From Vespa crabro (lineage: Eukaryota > Arthropoda > Insecta > Hymenoptera > Vespidae): DNA of 64,000 bases. The stretch covers positions 593,501 through 657,500 of the forward strand of contig NC_060975.1 of NCBI RefSeq assembly GCF_910589235.1, in the 5' to 3' direction. Below the pieces are notes generated by a model. That model searched no databases. It saw only the letters and a program-made list of their open reading frames with translations, and was not told where the DNA came from. Positions 49,801 to 62,895 of the stretch are shown piece after piece. Each line of letters begins with the position of its first letter. Position 1 is the first letter of the stretch. The position numbers and the translations under genes were made by a program.

Positions 49801-51720
49801 TTTCCCTCCTCTCATCTATCTCGTTATTCTCGCGGTCTCGGTAGCGACTCGCGGAGATAAAAATCAGTAATTAGCCGGGACCATTATGGCGGACTGTTTG
49901 AAAAATTAGCGAGTACCGGGGTAACCGCCCCTCTGGGCATAATCCCGCATTGGTAGTGGCGCGTAGCCGGTGCTCGTTCAAACGCGTCTACCAACCTGTC
50001 TCTGATTTATACGGGTTTGCTATTAATTACCATCTGACTGTTCTATCGCGCTACCACAGAAACCAGGAATGCATAGCTTTATTTTCTCCCTTTACTACTC
50101 GGTGCTTGGATTACTACTTCGAATTGGCCTCGAGGTTTTCGCGCGTTAATTTTTACGTGTCATCGTTTTAGAAGGACGAGACAAGAACGATCTAATAAAA
50201 GATTTCCCTTACATTTCTTTGTTTGTTTGTTTTTTTTTTTCTTTTTTTTTTTTTTTAAGACGAACAATAAGCCAGAGATATCTAGGGTAGATTTTTGATA
50301 AAAGCGAAAAAAGCGGGAAGGAACGCAAGTCTCGGTTGAAAATTTGACGCAACTTGCTCGTTCGCGTGCCCCCGTTTTATTTTACACGTAGCAAAAGAAT
50401 TCGAGCCACTGCGCCCGAGCCGAAAATTCCGGACGGATTTTCCGTCGGTCGGTTCTGTTGTTTCGGTCTCCGGCTAACCCAGCCTCAGCGGACTGCAACG
50501 CAATTAAATTAAATGCTTCGGATTAATTGTTCGAAAGCAGTTAAATTAGTTGCGTTTGTTTTGTCCGATTTTTGCGCAATCTCGCTGCGGAATGTGCGAG
50601 ACGCGCGCACCGAGGGAATTTCGTTACCCGTTGCACACCTCCCCACTTCCTCTCTTTCTCTCTCTTTCTCGCTCTTCCACGTCTCGCGGTATTATCGAAT
50701 GCGTATAAAAGCGTATTCGCGTTGTTTCCGCACGATGAAAATACATTTGCGATCGCAAACCCCCTTTCTTTCAAATTGCACGACGAAAATCCTTCTGGTA
50801 TCAATTTATTTCGATCTTGAGGATAGTCCATCTTTAAATACTTTTAAACGATACCTCTCAAAAATAATATTTAAAAATATCCATTGAAAAATTAATCTAT
50901 CTCGTCGAATTATATATTGCGATTGATCAAATGCAAAAAAGAAAAAAGAAAAGATAAAAATGTAACTATATTCATTCACGTTGCTATTAAACGTATAAGT
51001 AGTATTAAATGTTATTAAGGACGAAGTATATCTTTGACGAAGAATACGCCTAGAATCCAAGACGTCGTCCAATCTCGAGGAGGCGCATCCACGAGCCAAT
51101 AGGAGGGAAGGGTAATCCGAGAGGCAATACTCTAGGTGGGCGCATCCTGGAGCATCCTCCTGCATATTCGGCGCCGACGCCGAGCCACGACTCTTGAGTC
51201 GCATTGCTCGGATTCTATCTGGATGCTGGATGCATCTATGAGGAAACCTCGGCTGGCCTCGCTCTATCTGGATACTACTAGACTACCTCGAGATTGCACG
51301 AGTAAACGTGCACGCTAGACATGGTTAGACTGGCATCCGGCCGCAACCTCTCGACCTCATCGCGAAGCACGCATTGCGAGCCACGGCTTTCCAGCTTCTC
51401 CTACCACCCACTCCTCGTCTCTCCCCCTCTCTCCTTCATTTCGCGAGACATTCGAGACATAACAGACTGAGAGATATGCATCATTAGCTTACTTGGATAC
51501 CTCGATGAGACTTCTAACCACACACTCTGCGATCCCTCGATATGGATTAATTTTAGTTAATCAAGTTCCATTGTATTATTACGGAACAGGGAAGTGCAAA
51601 CACGTTTCGATGTTACGGAGAAATGGTTTCCCTTTCATTATTATTATTACTATACTACTCCGCAAAGAATGAATAGATACGAGAGATTAAGAATAGAAAG
51701 GACTAGATTTGCATATATAC

Positions 51721-51726
<6 letters not shown>

Positions 51727-51770
<44 letters not shown>
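51727..51770. repeat. (TA)n microsatellite
   Basis: About 22 TA units; short ATAC units precede it. Confidence 0.95.
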
Positions 51771-51772
<2 letters not shown>

Positions 51773-52177
51773 TGAGACATAAGATAACCAAAAAGAACTC
51801 GGTACGAGGCTCTTTAAATTCACGACGAAAGAGAGATATACCTGGTACTAGTGTTGGAACAGTGCGCATAAAAGAAAGAGGAAGGAAGAGGGAGAGAAAG
51901 GAAGAGTGGGAGGGAAAAAAAAGAGGAAAGACTCGAGTAAGAGGTGGACGTCGCGAATAGGACGATACGCGTTCGTGCGGTCGTTCGTTCGGCCGCATTC
52001 CCGGCGCCGAAATTGCATACCTTCCCGTACGAGTATCCATGCTATACGTATACGTAGAATACGTAGGTGGAAACAAACGAATAGGGTTGTCGAGTATCGT
52101 AGAGAGGGTACGTAGGATGAGAGAGAGAGAGAGAGAGAGAGAAAGAGGAATCCTAGTCGGATGTATACTGAAAGAGG

Positions 52178-52178
<1 letters not shown>

Positions 52179-52216
<38 letters not shown>

Positions 52217-52217
52217 G
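52179..52217. repeat. (GA)n array
   Basis: GA units with AAAG interruptions; another run is at 52120-52141. Confidence 0.9.
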
Positions 52218-52554
52218 AAGAGGGAGGTTCGAGGGTGGATGTAGTGGATCGCTCGGACGTCCGACGCCGAGGGTTTGGGAAGCGTAATCGCTTTGGCCCC
52301 TCTACTAACCCCCTCTCGCCCATACCCTAGCTCGCTCGCTATTTATTGCCCGCACTCGGCCGGTTCACAACATAAATATGTTACACCTATGGCCACACCT
52401 ATGCCCGCTAGCCACCCAAAATTCTTCCTCTCTGTACGAAACAAACGGACCGTGCAAAGATTCGTCCGATCGTGGAAGGGTTTAAACGGGGATCCCCTCT
52501 CTTTCTCTTTCTCTTACGGCTTCTCCCCGGTTATATTTCTTCTCGTATTTCTTT

Positions 52555-52620
52555 CTTTTCTTTTTTTTTTTCTTTTTTTTCTTTTTTCTTTTTTTTTTTT
52601 TTTTTTTATTTCTTTTTTCT
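52555..52620. repeat. Poly-T-rich tract
   Basis: Almost only T with scattered C. Confidence 0.88.
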
Positions 52621-52920
52621 CTCTTCTTCTTTTTTCTTCTCCCCTATTTCCTTGCCTTCTCTACATCCCTCTCTCCCTTCATTCTTCATTTAACATTCTT
52701 ATTCTTAGAACATATCGAACGTTTCCTTCGCGGGAAAATGTATGATCTTTACCATAGCAAAGTGTTACGACTATTGCAATGCAAATTAGATCGTATCATT
52801 TACGTTTCACCGGTAGGGAATGAAATTATCGCGAGTTCTTGATTCGAGAAAGTTTTACTTTGCAACTCGACAAAGACACATTCTAGAGTTTTCAGATTTC
52901 ATCTCAAATAAGACGATTTA

Positions 52921-52926
<6 letters not shown>

Positions 52927-52971
<45 letters not shown>
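52927..52971. repeat. (GA)n microsatellite
   Basis: About 22 perfect GA units. Confidence 0.95.
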
Positions 52972-52978
<7 letters not shown>

Positions 52979-53371
52979 CTCGAGAGTTCGACTAGGTTAT
53001 CTCTAAATGATATCGAGGTAAAGAGAGAATTGTACGTTCGTTAGATAAATTTTGATAATTGTATTATTAAAATTAGAATAATTTAAGAAAATAAAAAATA
53101 TATATATATATATATATGTCGTTTTATAAAACGAAAAGATATAACGAGATTGTTATAGAATAAACGTAATCGCGTAAGAACTTTTCACACGGACGTAAAT
53201 GATCGTAATAAAAAGGCAAAGGTTCGTTCGAGGAAGCTTTTAAAGATCCATGACTGCGCGTTCGAGTTTAGCGAGATAAAAGAAGGACCAACTGTTGAAT
53301 ATCGTTCTCCCCCATGATGAGCGAAGCGACACGAGCGGAGGAAACACTTCGTATCGATCGGCGAATCCGCG

Positions 53372-53406
<35 letters not shown>

Positions 53407-53442
53407 ATCTATCTCTTTCTCTTCCATACGTGAGTAAAGTTT

Positions 53443-53467
53443 CGACAGTCGTCGTCGTCGTCGTCGT
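53443..53467. repeat. (GTC)n microsatellite
   Basis: About eight CGT units. A CT array (53372-53394) lies to the left. Confidence 0.9.
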
Positions 53468-53584
53468 TCTCGTTGTATCACGGATACATGCTAGTTTTAT
53501 TTTATACGAGGATTAAATTGAAAATTATTGAATACATTGATCTATCGACTATGAAATAATATGTCACGATGAAAATACAATGGA

Positions 53585-53588
<4 letters not shown>

Positions 53589-53635
<47 letters not shown>
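53589..53635. repeat. (GA)n microsatellite
   Basis: About 23 perfect GA units. Confidence 0.95.
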
Positions 53636-53638
<3 letters not shown>

Positions 53639-54223
53639 AAAAAAACTCACGTCTCATTTGTCGATCTGGAGGAACACCACCAACAGGTCGGTCAAGCTCT
53701 ATCTTTTTCTCTCTCTAGTTTCGTTTTTCCGGGTAATCAGGATGATCCTCTCCTCCGGACTGGAATGATTAACTGTCGATCTTGTTGTCAACCGTCAAGG
53801 AAAATAAAAGGAAAGAAATAACGAACGAATGAACGAACGACGTCGAAATAAAATCATAGAAAACGTAGAAATCTCGGGAGATAATTATCGGGTATTTTTA
53901 AAAGGATCTATCGAACGCGCGCGAAATTTTCGTTAAATCGCGTTTCCCGGACGGGCTTTAAAGCTCGGCGTAGCCCCGCGACGTGCACGTGCAACTCGGA
54001 CGCGTGGCACGTGGTGTTTGCCGGAGTGGCTCGACTCGAAAACCGCTGAGCAGAGCTTGCAAGCTCTCGTGCTTTCATTGGACGATGGGTGGAAACTGCG
54101 CATGGTTGCGGGTGTGGCCAGAGCTTAAGGGGCGGAATAAGCTCCCGGTGGCGATAGGACACCCCCTGAAGAGGGCACGTCTTGGGGGTGGTTACGATTC
54201 GACGCTCTACCCCACCGAACTAA

Positions 54224-54262
<39 letters not shown>

Positions 54263-56178
54263 CTTTCTGTCAGAGAGCTTTTTCCTTAAGCTTCGAACGA
54301 GCGCGAGAACGGCTTTTGCTCTTTAGCCACGGCTTTGAAACTTGTGCGGATCCGACTTCGAAGTTCTCTTATAAGATGGAGAAAGAGAGAAGACCTATAT
54401 CTCCATTTCTACTTGGACGATTTCCTGCAATTAGATAAAAACTACAAATCTAAAACGGTGGAGGAACATTTACGAGGTTTTCTTTTTTTTTTATTTTCTT
54501 TTTTTTTTCTTTTTTTTTTCTTTTTTATTGCTTATCGTTCGCTTCGAATAATATATTTCATTTCATTTATTTTCATAGGTATTTCAATATCGACTTGTTC
54601 AAAATCTTCAAAGAAAAAAATTTCGTATTAGAAGAAAAGCATAATTTTCTAAAGGAATTAATGGTTCACGAGTTATTCGTCGAAATTTTGTGATATTACG
54701 ATTGTGAAAAATAAAAGAAAGAAACTGTGCGTTAAAACGTTCTCGTAGATCGAAGTCGAGAACACGAAGAGTGACTCTACTTACGGCAAAACTTAACGAT
54801 CTCGGGGAAATCGGCATACGAATCGACGTCATAATTACCTTTTCATTTTTGTAGCAACAGGTGGAGAACGGTGCGATGGCTCGCGATGTAGCAACTAAAA
54901 AAAAAAAAAAAAGAGAGAGAGAGAAAGCGAGAAAAGAGAAGAGGAGGCGTGTACGAAGGTAACAGGCCGGTAGCAAAATTCCGCTCGAAATCGCGAGTTT
55001 TGGTATTTCGTTGGAGGTCCTGAAAACATTGATAGGGAGAGAGAGGTGTGAGGGGTGGAAAGGGTAGATTTGGGGACGGGTGGAACGTGGTATACGCACG
55101 ATCGTTTAACAAATCGGGCCAGCTCGTCAATGTTTGACAAGGTCGCATGTCGATGGTAAAACGAAAGTCTAATCACGGCTGGTCGATAAATAAATCGTAC
55201 TAGCTAAACAGCCAAAGTCAGTTAGAACGAGGTGGTTTGACCGAAACGCGAGTGGGCGGGCGTGGGGGGGGGGAGGTGGTAGTGGCTGGAGAATCGATGG
55301 GGTTGAAGGGGGTTAGAGGGTGACGAGAGAAAGAGAGAGAGAGAGAAAGGGGAACTTTCCATCACGTATTTACACGGTATGCCTACTGATTGGCGCACTC
55401 GCGTACGCCCGTTTTAATGATTTACCCTTGGAGAATGGCATTTGCGCTATAACGGCGTGACGTAATTTATTATCGATTATCGTTCGCGCCGAATAAACAT
55501 CGCTTTAATTATTCACGGCGTCGAGTGCGCGGACCGCTTTCGTTCGCTTTCGGACGTCGACGAGTTTTCCGACGATTATTTTTGAAGAAAGAAAACTAAT
55601 CGATCGTTTCGTCGATCGAACGTCAATGAAGAGAAGAATTGGTCCGAGTTCAAAAATACTATCCTCGAGCGATAGGAAGGTTAAAATGAAAGAAACTATA
55701 TCGGTATCGAGAGATAATTGAAAAAGAAAAAGAAAAGGAAATATTCCAAAATATCTATAATCGATTTTAAATTCTTTCACTATTGACAAGTGATGTATTA
55801 ACAAGTAGATTATCTATAATTATCTTTTAACAACTTGCCTATCTCTCTCTCTCTGTTCTCTTATCTTCTCCAATGTGATGCTATTTTTCGTTAATATAAA
55901 TAAGTAAGCTCGAATAATTTTATGTAATAAGGAAATTTGCGAAATAACAAGAGATCTAATTTGATCTCGAAAGAGAAGACTACCAGATCGGAGCTAAGAA
56001 TCGAAGAAAAAATTGATATCGCTAAGAAGGGATGCATACCTTCGTCCTAATCGAATGATCAAGACGACGATCTCTATTTCCATAGCGACTATACGTCCCT
56101 TTTGCTAGACGAGGAAAGCTTAATATTTAAGTGGTCTTCGTCTCGGCGCTCGCCAGTTATATGACGTTCATTATTGAT

Positions 56179-56195
56179 TAATTGCAATTATGCGA
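56179..56195 (+). promoter_or_regulatory. Palindromic paired-homeodomain (P4-type) site, copy 1
   Basis: TAATTGCAATTATGCGA contains TAAT-TGCA-ATTA, two inverted ATTA half-sites spaced by 4 nt. This is the class bound by dimers of paired-type homeodomains. The same 17 bp occurs inverted at 56428-56444. Confidence 0.35.
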
Positions 56196-56223
56196 ATTTC
56201 GCGCGCGGAAGAGAGATATAAAT

Positions 56224-56227
<4 letters not shown>

Positions 56228-56271
<44 letters not shown>
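56228..56271. repeat. (GA)n microsatellite between the two P4 sites
   Basis: About 22 perfect GA units. Confidence 0.95.
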
Positions 56272-56275
<4 letters not shown>

Positions 56276-56427
56276 GAAGATAGAGTGGAAGGTTCGAAAT
56301 GGATTTAACGATCGTCGTTTCATAAATTCGCAATGACGGACGAATCCGCCTCGCGAGTTCGCGCGAGCCGCCATGAGCGACGTGTCATTTATCGTATAAC
56401 GGCTGAACATTTATGCGCGCGTTCGTG

Positions 56428-56444
56428 TCGCATAATTGCAATTA
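56428..56444 (-). promoter_or_regulatory. Palindromic paired-homeodomain (P4-type) site, copy 2
   Basis: The minus strand here is identical over 17 bp to 56179-56195, including the TGCGA flank outside the palindrome. The two copies lie about 230 bp apart and flank a GA array. Together they look like one element rather than isolated ATTA sites. Confidence 0.35.
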
Positions 56445-58101
56445 GAATGGAATTCATTTACATCGACCGACATTCGATTTGTTCCGGGGAGGAAAGCTTC
56501 GATTTACATGCGCTCGCATTCGACTACTATCGGCCCGGACGGCCGTCTGGATTTATTTCGATGAACGTCAATCCCGCGGCCGTAGCGCGATGTAAATGAG
56601 ATTAGATTAGCCTCTGTCATATAACAAACCCCTTGGATGCTTCCATTTAGTTGTTGCGGTTGAAGGATAACACCCTATTGAATTTTACGTCCTTTTAAAT
56701 ACTTTCTTTTTAGCTTTTTCATCGATTCGAATTTATACTCGCTAATTATTGATCGGTTCTTTGAATAAAAACAAATCGTAGCCGATCATTTTTATATCAA
56801 GTATTTTCTTTTTTTTCTTTTTCTCTTTTTATTACTTTTACCGTATACTAAGGAAAATTCATACTCGTTCGTCTTAATGAACTAAATTATCTTCATCGAA
56901 TCAACGAATACGTTGATAATTACTAAGTAAAAGAGAAATAATTTCTCTATCTCTGAACGTTAACTCGTAGGATAGCTAAACAAGAGAACGAAGGAGAGAA
57001 ACGATATTCGAGCCACGAAACAGAAATTTATTTTATTTCCTCTTACGCATACAAGCGCGTGTGGTAGCAAGCGAGAGCGCGTAAACGGAATCACGTTCCC
57101 TCGGAATTCGACGTTATCCGAGACGATCCTCCGCGGCTCGAGTTCGAAGCGAAATTTCATTTTGATTTTTCGAAAACGGCTTGCGTGGGCTCGTGCTCGC
57201 GATAGCACCAACAGTGCGATGCGCTGGGATTAAAAGCTAATACGAGCGATCCAATTTAATTGAGCGATTAACAGCTAAATAGCCCGCCTGGTCGCTTTCT
57301 CTCTCTCTCTCTCTCTCTCTTTCATAAATGTATATATATATATATATAAATACACGCGCACACATACACGCCTCTCCCCAATTTCACCATTTCCCCAAAC
57401 ATGCTCGCGCCACTACCTAGAGCAAATCGTCCGTGGTGCCGTCCAACTCGTTGGAAAATATAATTCAAAGATATTTATGGCTGGATTACCGCCGGAATTG
57501 GGTATCTAATATACATGACCGCTCCTGCGGTTTGGCTGGACACGAAATGTCCATCGGCCATATTCATGTTCCTACGAGAACAACCTATTTTTGTCTGCTT
57601 AACCTAAAAGGCCAAATATAAAGGGACGATCTTAGAGATAGTCTTAAAATAACAATCTGATTCCCGAATCGCATTTTAATACTTACGAAGATCGAGGAAA
57701 TGTCGTAGAATCGTTAGGGAAAACGCGGAGACAACAGTTTCTCCGCTATCTCCACGAAGGATTAGCCGCAATTGATAGCCACGTTTGGTAGAGGGACGTG
57801 TACGCAAAGCCGGCTTTACACGACGGAGAAAAGTTGTCCCGAAGTATCCGACTTCGTTCGTTTAAATTGTCATCTAGAATGGGAAGGTCAGAAATATATA
57901 AATACATACGCGTATTTATGTGTACGATAAATACGAACTTGAGATAGGAGAAATGTAAACAATGAGTAACCTTTCTTGGAATTTATCTGACGCACTATTA
58001 TTCGTTAGTTTTGTGGCAGAATAGTATCGTGTTGAATCTAAAGGTCGATGGATCGGGTGATACGTGTCAAAGATAGAATTAATTGAAAGCAGCCGGTGTG
58101 C

Positions 58102-58136
<35 letters not shown>

Positions 58137-58149
58137 GATTCTCTCGTAC

Positions 58150-58560
58150 CTCCGGCAAGGGTAATTTTGATTCGGAGTTAGCGTTATAGGAGGGTAGTGT
58201 CCAGTGTCCTGCAGTGTCGTCCGGTGGTTAGTGCCGAGCCAGATGTCGCCGTAAGCGTGACGTCACTGGTTAACTACCCCCTCACCTTCAATTCCGACAG
58301 CATCGGTACGGTCCAGTAGTATCGTCGTCAGCACCACCACCATCACCGTCGTCACCACTACCACTACCAGCAGCATCAACGTCACCGTCACCGCCATCGC
58401 AGGTCTCCCACTACGGCAACGGATACGATATACGAGGATGATTCTGATTAATTACCGATAGTTACGCAAGCTGACGCCACTCCGTCGACAACCCTCGTTC
58501 GCTCACTCGGTCGCCAGCCAGTTTTGCCAGAGACTCTCGGAAACTTTACATCGGTGGTTT
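58150..58560. promoter_or_regulatory. GC-richer CRE-containing segment, candidate promoter/5' UTR
   Basis: The stretch is GC-richer than its flanks and contains GTGACGTCACT at 58257-58267. An imperfect CAN triplet run (CAC/CAT/CAG/TAC, about 58325-58405) follows, with GT-rich sequence upstream. One plus-strand frame reads a His/Arg-rich peptide across the triplet run but has no supporting start or domain. It resembles an insect 5' UTR or alternative first exon; strand and role cannot be decided by eye. Confidence 0.2.
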
Positions 58561-58798
58561 TTAAATCGTAAATAATTGCCCGTTACGCTTCGACCGGTTT
58601 TTTAATCGACGCTTCGTCACACTCACCCAGCGAGATATGTCTCTTTTTATTCTCTCTCTCTCTCTCTCTCTCTCGCTTTTCTTTTTTTTCTTTTTTTCTC
58701 TTTTCACTTCTTTTTTCAGCCTAGAAAAAGGGTAGGAAAAGGAAAGAATGAAAATTGATTTATAACGATCAGAATCCGTTCGCAAAGAGTAATTGAGA

Positions 58799-58819
58799 AG
58801 AAAAAAAAAAAAAAAAAAA
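58799..58819. repeat. Poly-A tract
   Basis: About 20 A, followed by GA units. CT arrays lie at 58105-58132 and 58650-58673. Confidence 0.9.
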
Positions 58820-60619
58820 GAGAGAGAAAGCAAACAAAAAAATACACTTTATTATTCCTCGCGAATATGGAAAAATATTGAGATATTAATGGTTAAAATT
58901 AATGATCTGTTTGGAATGTAAGATAAAGGCGCGGCGTGGGAAGGGGAGAGAGTATCATCGATCCTGGTATAATAATCGAAAGAACTATCGAGTCCCATTG
59001 TTCCTCGGGATCGGTTCTCGCACGGGCGCTTATCGATTCAACGTATGAGAGGGATGGGTCGAGGTTGAGAGTTTGGGTTTGGGGTCGGGGGTGGTGGGCT
59101 TAATTCGTCGGAGGATTCGGCAGTGTGAGTGCGTGGAGCTCGCGTGGCTCGCTGAAGGGAAGGGCGAGAGAAGGGTGGAGAAGAGTGCATGGGAAGGATT
59201 GTTATTTGAGAAGGGATGGAAAGCGCGTGCGAGCAAGCAAGAGCAGCAGTAGCAGCAGCAACGCCAGTGGTGGACCCGTAGCATTCGCGAGGTGCATCGG
59301 GTCGCGGCTGATCGGACCGCCAATATTTGGCAATTACGAAATATGAGTTTACATTTAATAATTGCGGTAAACACCGGCGAATGTACGCGTACGCGCCTGG
59401 TGTCCATAGAGAGAGAGAGAGAGAGAGACTCGTGCTTGTCAAGGGTGAGAGGAGAACAACGAGATACGGTCGAGGGATGATTTTCGATTTACCCTCCACT
59501 ATGCGCATTATTCCACGATGCGGCTTGCGATAAGCTTCACGTTCGATCCTCTCACCCCTCAAACCGTATCGTTTTCTCGCTGTTTTCCTCTCTCTCTCTC
59601 TCTCTCTCTATCTTTGTTTTTTTTTTAACGAGCTAACTGAACAGACACATTTCCTAGCATCATTCATTTCCTATTACTTTGATTTATAATTCTTTTTCAG
59701 TATTTCATACTGTTCCATTAGAAATATTCAACAATTTTTGTTTTGAAATCTCTTTATTTTCTCGCTTATATCTATGATTTTTCTTTCTTTCTTTTTTTTC
59801 CCCCTCCTCACCCCTCCATCCTCTTGATTTGGAAAAAATTATAATCGACGAGTTTCGAGGGACGTACATACCGTCCATGTCCATGTATGCATTTGCACAA
59901 TGGACTTTTGTAAATTCGTTGAACGTTTTAATTGAAATTCAAAATTACACATGTTTCTTCTTAATGAGTTACGTTTGATCCACGTCAGCGCTGAATAATA
60001 ATTACGTATTGATTAAATATTTATTTTTCATTTTTTTTTTTTTTTTTTCTTTTCCTTTTTTTGTTTGTAAATAGTACGCCGTAGTAATGAAACGAATAAT
60101 AAAGAAAGAAAGAAAGAAAGAGAAAGAAATTTGGTCGAGTCACGATTAAGGGATGACGCGTTATAAACGATAGGACTCTTGTCAACGGCACGCTTTCGAG
60201 ATGCGCATCGGATGCTTCCCTTTCTGATGTTCGTAGATGAGCCGTGCCACCCTGTCCCCTCCAGTCATCGTTTCTTCGTACGCCCACGTACTTGCTCGCT
60301 CACGCATGCACGCACGCACTCACGCACGCAAACAGAAACGATAGTACGCGCACGTCGATCTCCCTCCCCTCTACCTCGATCCCCGTCCCGCACTCACCTC
60401 TCGTCTCGTGTCTACTCTCACAAAGCATCGGCCACAATTCGCCTAACCACTCGAAACCAACGTGTGTAGAAGAAGGGAGAGCGAGCAGGAACACGCGGGC
60501 GCAATTACCCGACATAATCGAGTCCCTATCGTTCTCCCTTAACCCCCCGTCCACCTTTCTCATCTCATCTCTCGCCTCTCTCTTTCTCTCTCGCTCTCTT
60601 TCATTCTCGTATGCACGCT

Positions 60620-60662
<43 letters not shown>

Positions 60663-60663
60663 G
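60620..60663. repeat. (CA)n(TA)n array
   Basis: About 11 CA units then TA units. Confidence 0.93.
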
Positions 60664-61257
60664 TACATGTGTAGAAAAATGTTTCGATTTTATTTAAATT
60701 CAATTTTTAGTTGAACGATCGCTTTGATGCTTACGTTCAAGATTTCAATGCTGGAAAAATGTAGAGAATATTTGTCCGATTTAGCGAGGAAACGAGAAAA
60801 CTTGTCGACGCGTTATTAAAAATTTACGCCGCGTTTAAAACTCCCGTTTCATAGGGTGTACGAACGAAAAAGGGTGCGCGGCCAATTGATTCGCGGGTAC
60901 AAACCGATCGATCAGAAAAATATTGAGAGAGAAAGAGATGAAGTTATTCGCACGGGCACGCGTGTCGGAATAAAGTTTGGGTCAACATTTCGTTTTGAAT
61001 TTAATTCCATTGTTTTCTCGCGCAAATCGTGCCTTCTATTATTACGCCGCCGGCGGGCTTGTACTTTGATTTAAATAAGTAATCGGAGAAGCTATTTCGA
61101 TTAAATCGGCTCGACAAATACCGATAATAATACATTGAATTATCGAAAATCGCGATACCGTGCATAATGAACATCTACGTATATACGTGACGGATACACG
61201 CAAACACATAAACGTACGAATCGTATGCAGAAAATGTCGATTGAAATAATAAAAATT

Positions 61258-61259
<2 letters not shown>

Positions 61260-61290
<31 letters not shown>
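61260..61290. repeat. (GA)n microsatellite
   Basis: About 15 perfect GA units. Confidence 0.95.
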
Positions 61291-61292
<2 letters not shown>

Positions 61293-62409
61293 GAATTTAC
61301 GAACTCGTCGTGTATTTTTGTTTCGTTTCGTTTTAATTTTATGTGTCTTCTTTTTATTTCTTCTTTTTTTCCCTCTTCGTGAGACGTTATTAAAAGACGT
61401 CGAATAAATGTAATAATTTTTTGCGGAATATTCGTTCGGAATAGGAAAAGTATGAGGTGGAAGGAGAGAGAAAGAGAGAGAGAGGCTCATACTATTAATG
61501 ACGATGTGATCGATATTAGCAAATATTTCCCGCGGGATGTTTACCGAGGTCGCCAGAATCGATAGCGTACTTGCGAGCGAAGCGTGTTATCGTCGCTGAC
61601 ATTTATTCAAATGTAATATCTTGTCTGCCGGCGAAGATTACCTGTTCGGGAAATGCGTCCCACCGGTACGCGACTTTCTTTTCCACTCTTTTCCGCTTGT
61701 ACTCGTACGTAGATACAGACCAGGATCGCGAACGGGCCCTTTCCTTTCCCTTCCCTTCTCTTCGAGAGTTACGCATAATATTTTTCGATTAATATCAACT
61801 TTCTCCGTGTTCAATCTCAAGCTTCGAGAACGCACATCGATCTCTCTCTTTCTCTTTTCACAATCATTTTTTCTCATTTTTTGACAAGCAAACGAGCGGG
61901 ATTTAATTCGTCGACAACCGTTCGTACAAAATGTTACAAAACATTTAACGATAATAGTAACTGTATTTCCAATAAAAAAATATATATATATATATATTAT
62001 ATATGGGTGATATTAATTGCGAAATACAAACGTCGAAAGTGCACGTGTTAATGCTTGAAATATTTGACATCATCGATGTGATATTATCGATAAGGTAAGG
62101 TAGGAGAAGAGGAGGTGTGTTATTAAAAAACTGTTTAAGGTAGAAAGTTGAAGGGAGGAAAGGGAGAAAAAGAATCGGAAGAAGTGGAGAGGGAAAGAGA
62201 GGGAGAGAGGGAATGTTCTGCCAATGTACCAACGTAGTTGGAAAACTTTTCGAAGCACTCTCGGCGCAAGCTGTTTCTCCTCTAGGATTTCGCGCCTTTT
62301 TCCAATTTCTTAAAGAGCCGCGACAATTTATGTGAGGCGTGTTCATAAAGTACTGCACTCACCCTTCCCCACGTTTTTTACCTTTTCTTTTGCCGGCGAA
62401 ACCTTCCCC

Positions 62410-62410
62410 T

Positions 62411-62437
<27 letters not shown>
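62410..62437. repeat. (CT)n microsatellite
   Basis: About 14 CT units. Confidence 0.92.
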
Positions 62438-62449
<12 letters not shown>

Positions 62450-62704
62450 CGCACGCACGCACCGTACTAGATATAGACTTTTTAAAAGTAACTTCGGTAC
62501 GTCGTATTTCTCGATACTTATTAGCTTTTCGCGACACGACTTCGCGTACGTGCCCTTCCTATGTATGTACGTATCTCGAAAGACGTGATAAACTTTTCTA
62601 ATATACAGTTGCGTTCTCGAATGGCACCTCTCCTCTTTTCCAAACGATTTTCACGATCGAGAGTAATCGTAAATTAATCCTCGTACGACGGAAGTGTGTA
62701 TGGG

Positions 62705-62895
62705 AAAAGGTGGCTTCCTTTTTTTCCTTTTTTGTTTTCCTTTTGTCTTTCTTTTTTTCCGACTGGCACTTTTTCTTTTTCCTTTTTTCTATTTCTATTT
62801 CTTTTTTTTTCCTTTTTTTCTTCTTTTTCCTGATCTCTTTTTATTTTTATTTCGTTTCGTTTTGTTTCCCTTTTTTTCTCTTTTCATTTCATTTT
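62705..62895. repeat. Long T-rich polypyrimidine tract
   Basis: About 190 bp almost devoid of A and with few G, the longest such tract here. The poly-Phe frames over it are artefacts. Confidence 0.88.

Larger units (their letters stand above)
35940..56170. other. Gene-free stretch with the longest CT and TTCG arrays
   Basis: No supported gene was found. The interval contains the longest tetranucleotide array (37349-37437), the longest pure CT array (39721-39793) and several triplet arrays. About 38470-38990 and 44280-45060 are unique AT-rich sequence. Open frames here are repeat translations or short chance frames. Confidence 0.45.

Noticed and set aside
27643..58265. Three perfect CRE octamers (27643, 40574, 58258) as a significant cluster
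   Set aside because: About one is expected by chance in 64 kb and CpG is not depleted, so three spread over 30 kb is not strong evidence by itself.
41506..62365. Similar short strings GTTCAAAAAGTA.. (41506) and GTTCATAAAGTA.. (62341) resembling mariner-type inverted ends
   Set aside because: They are 20.8 kb apart with no transposase remnant and no matching partner end or TA duplication nearby.
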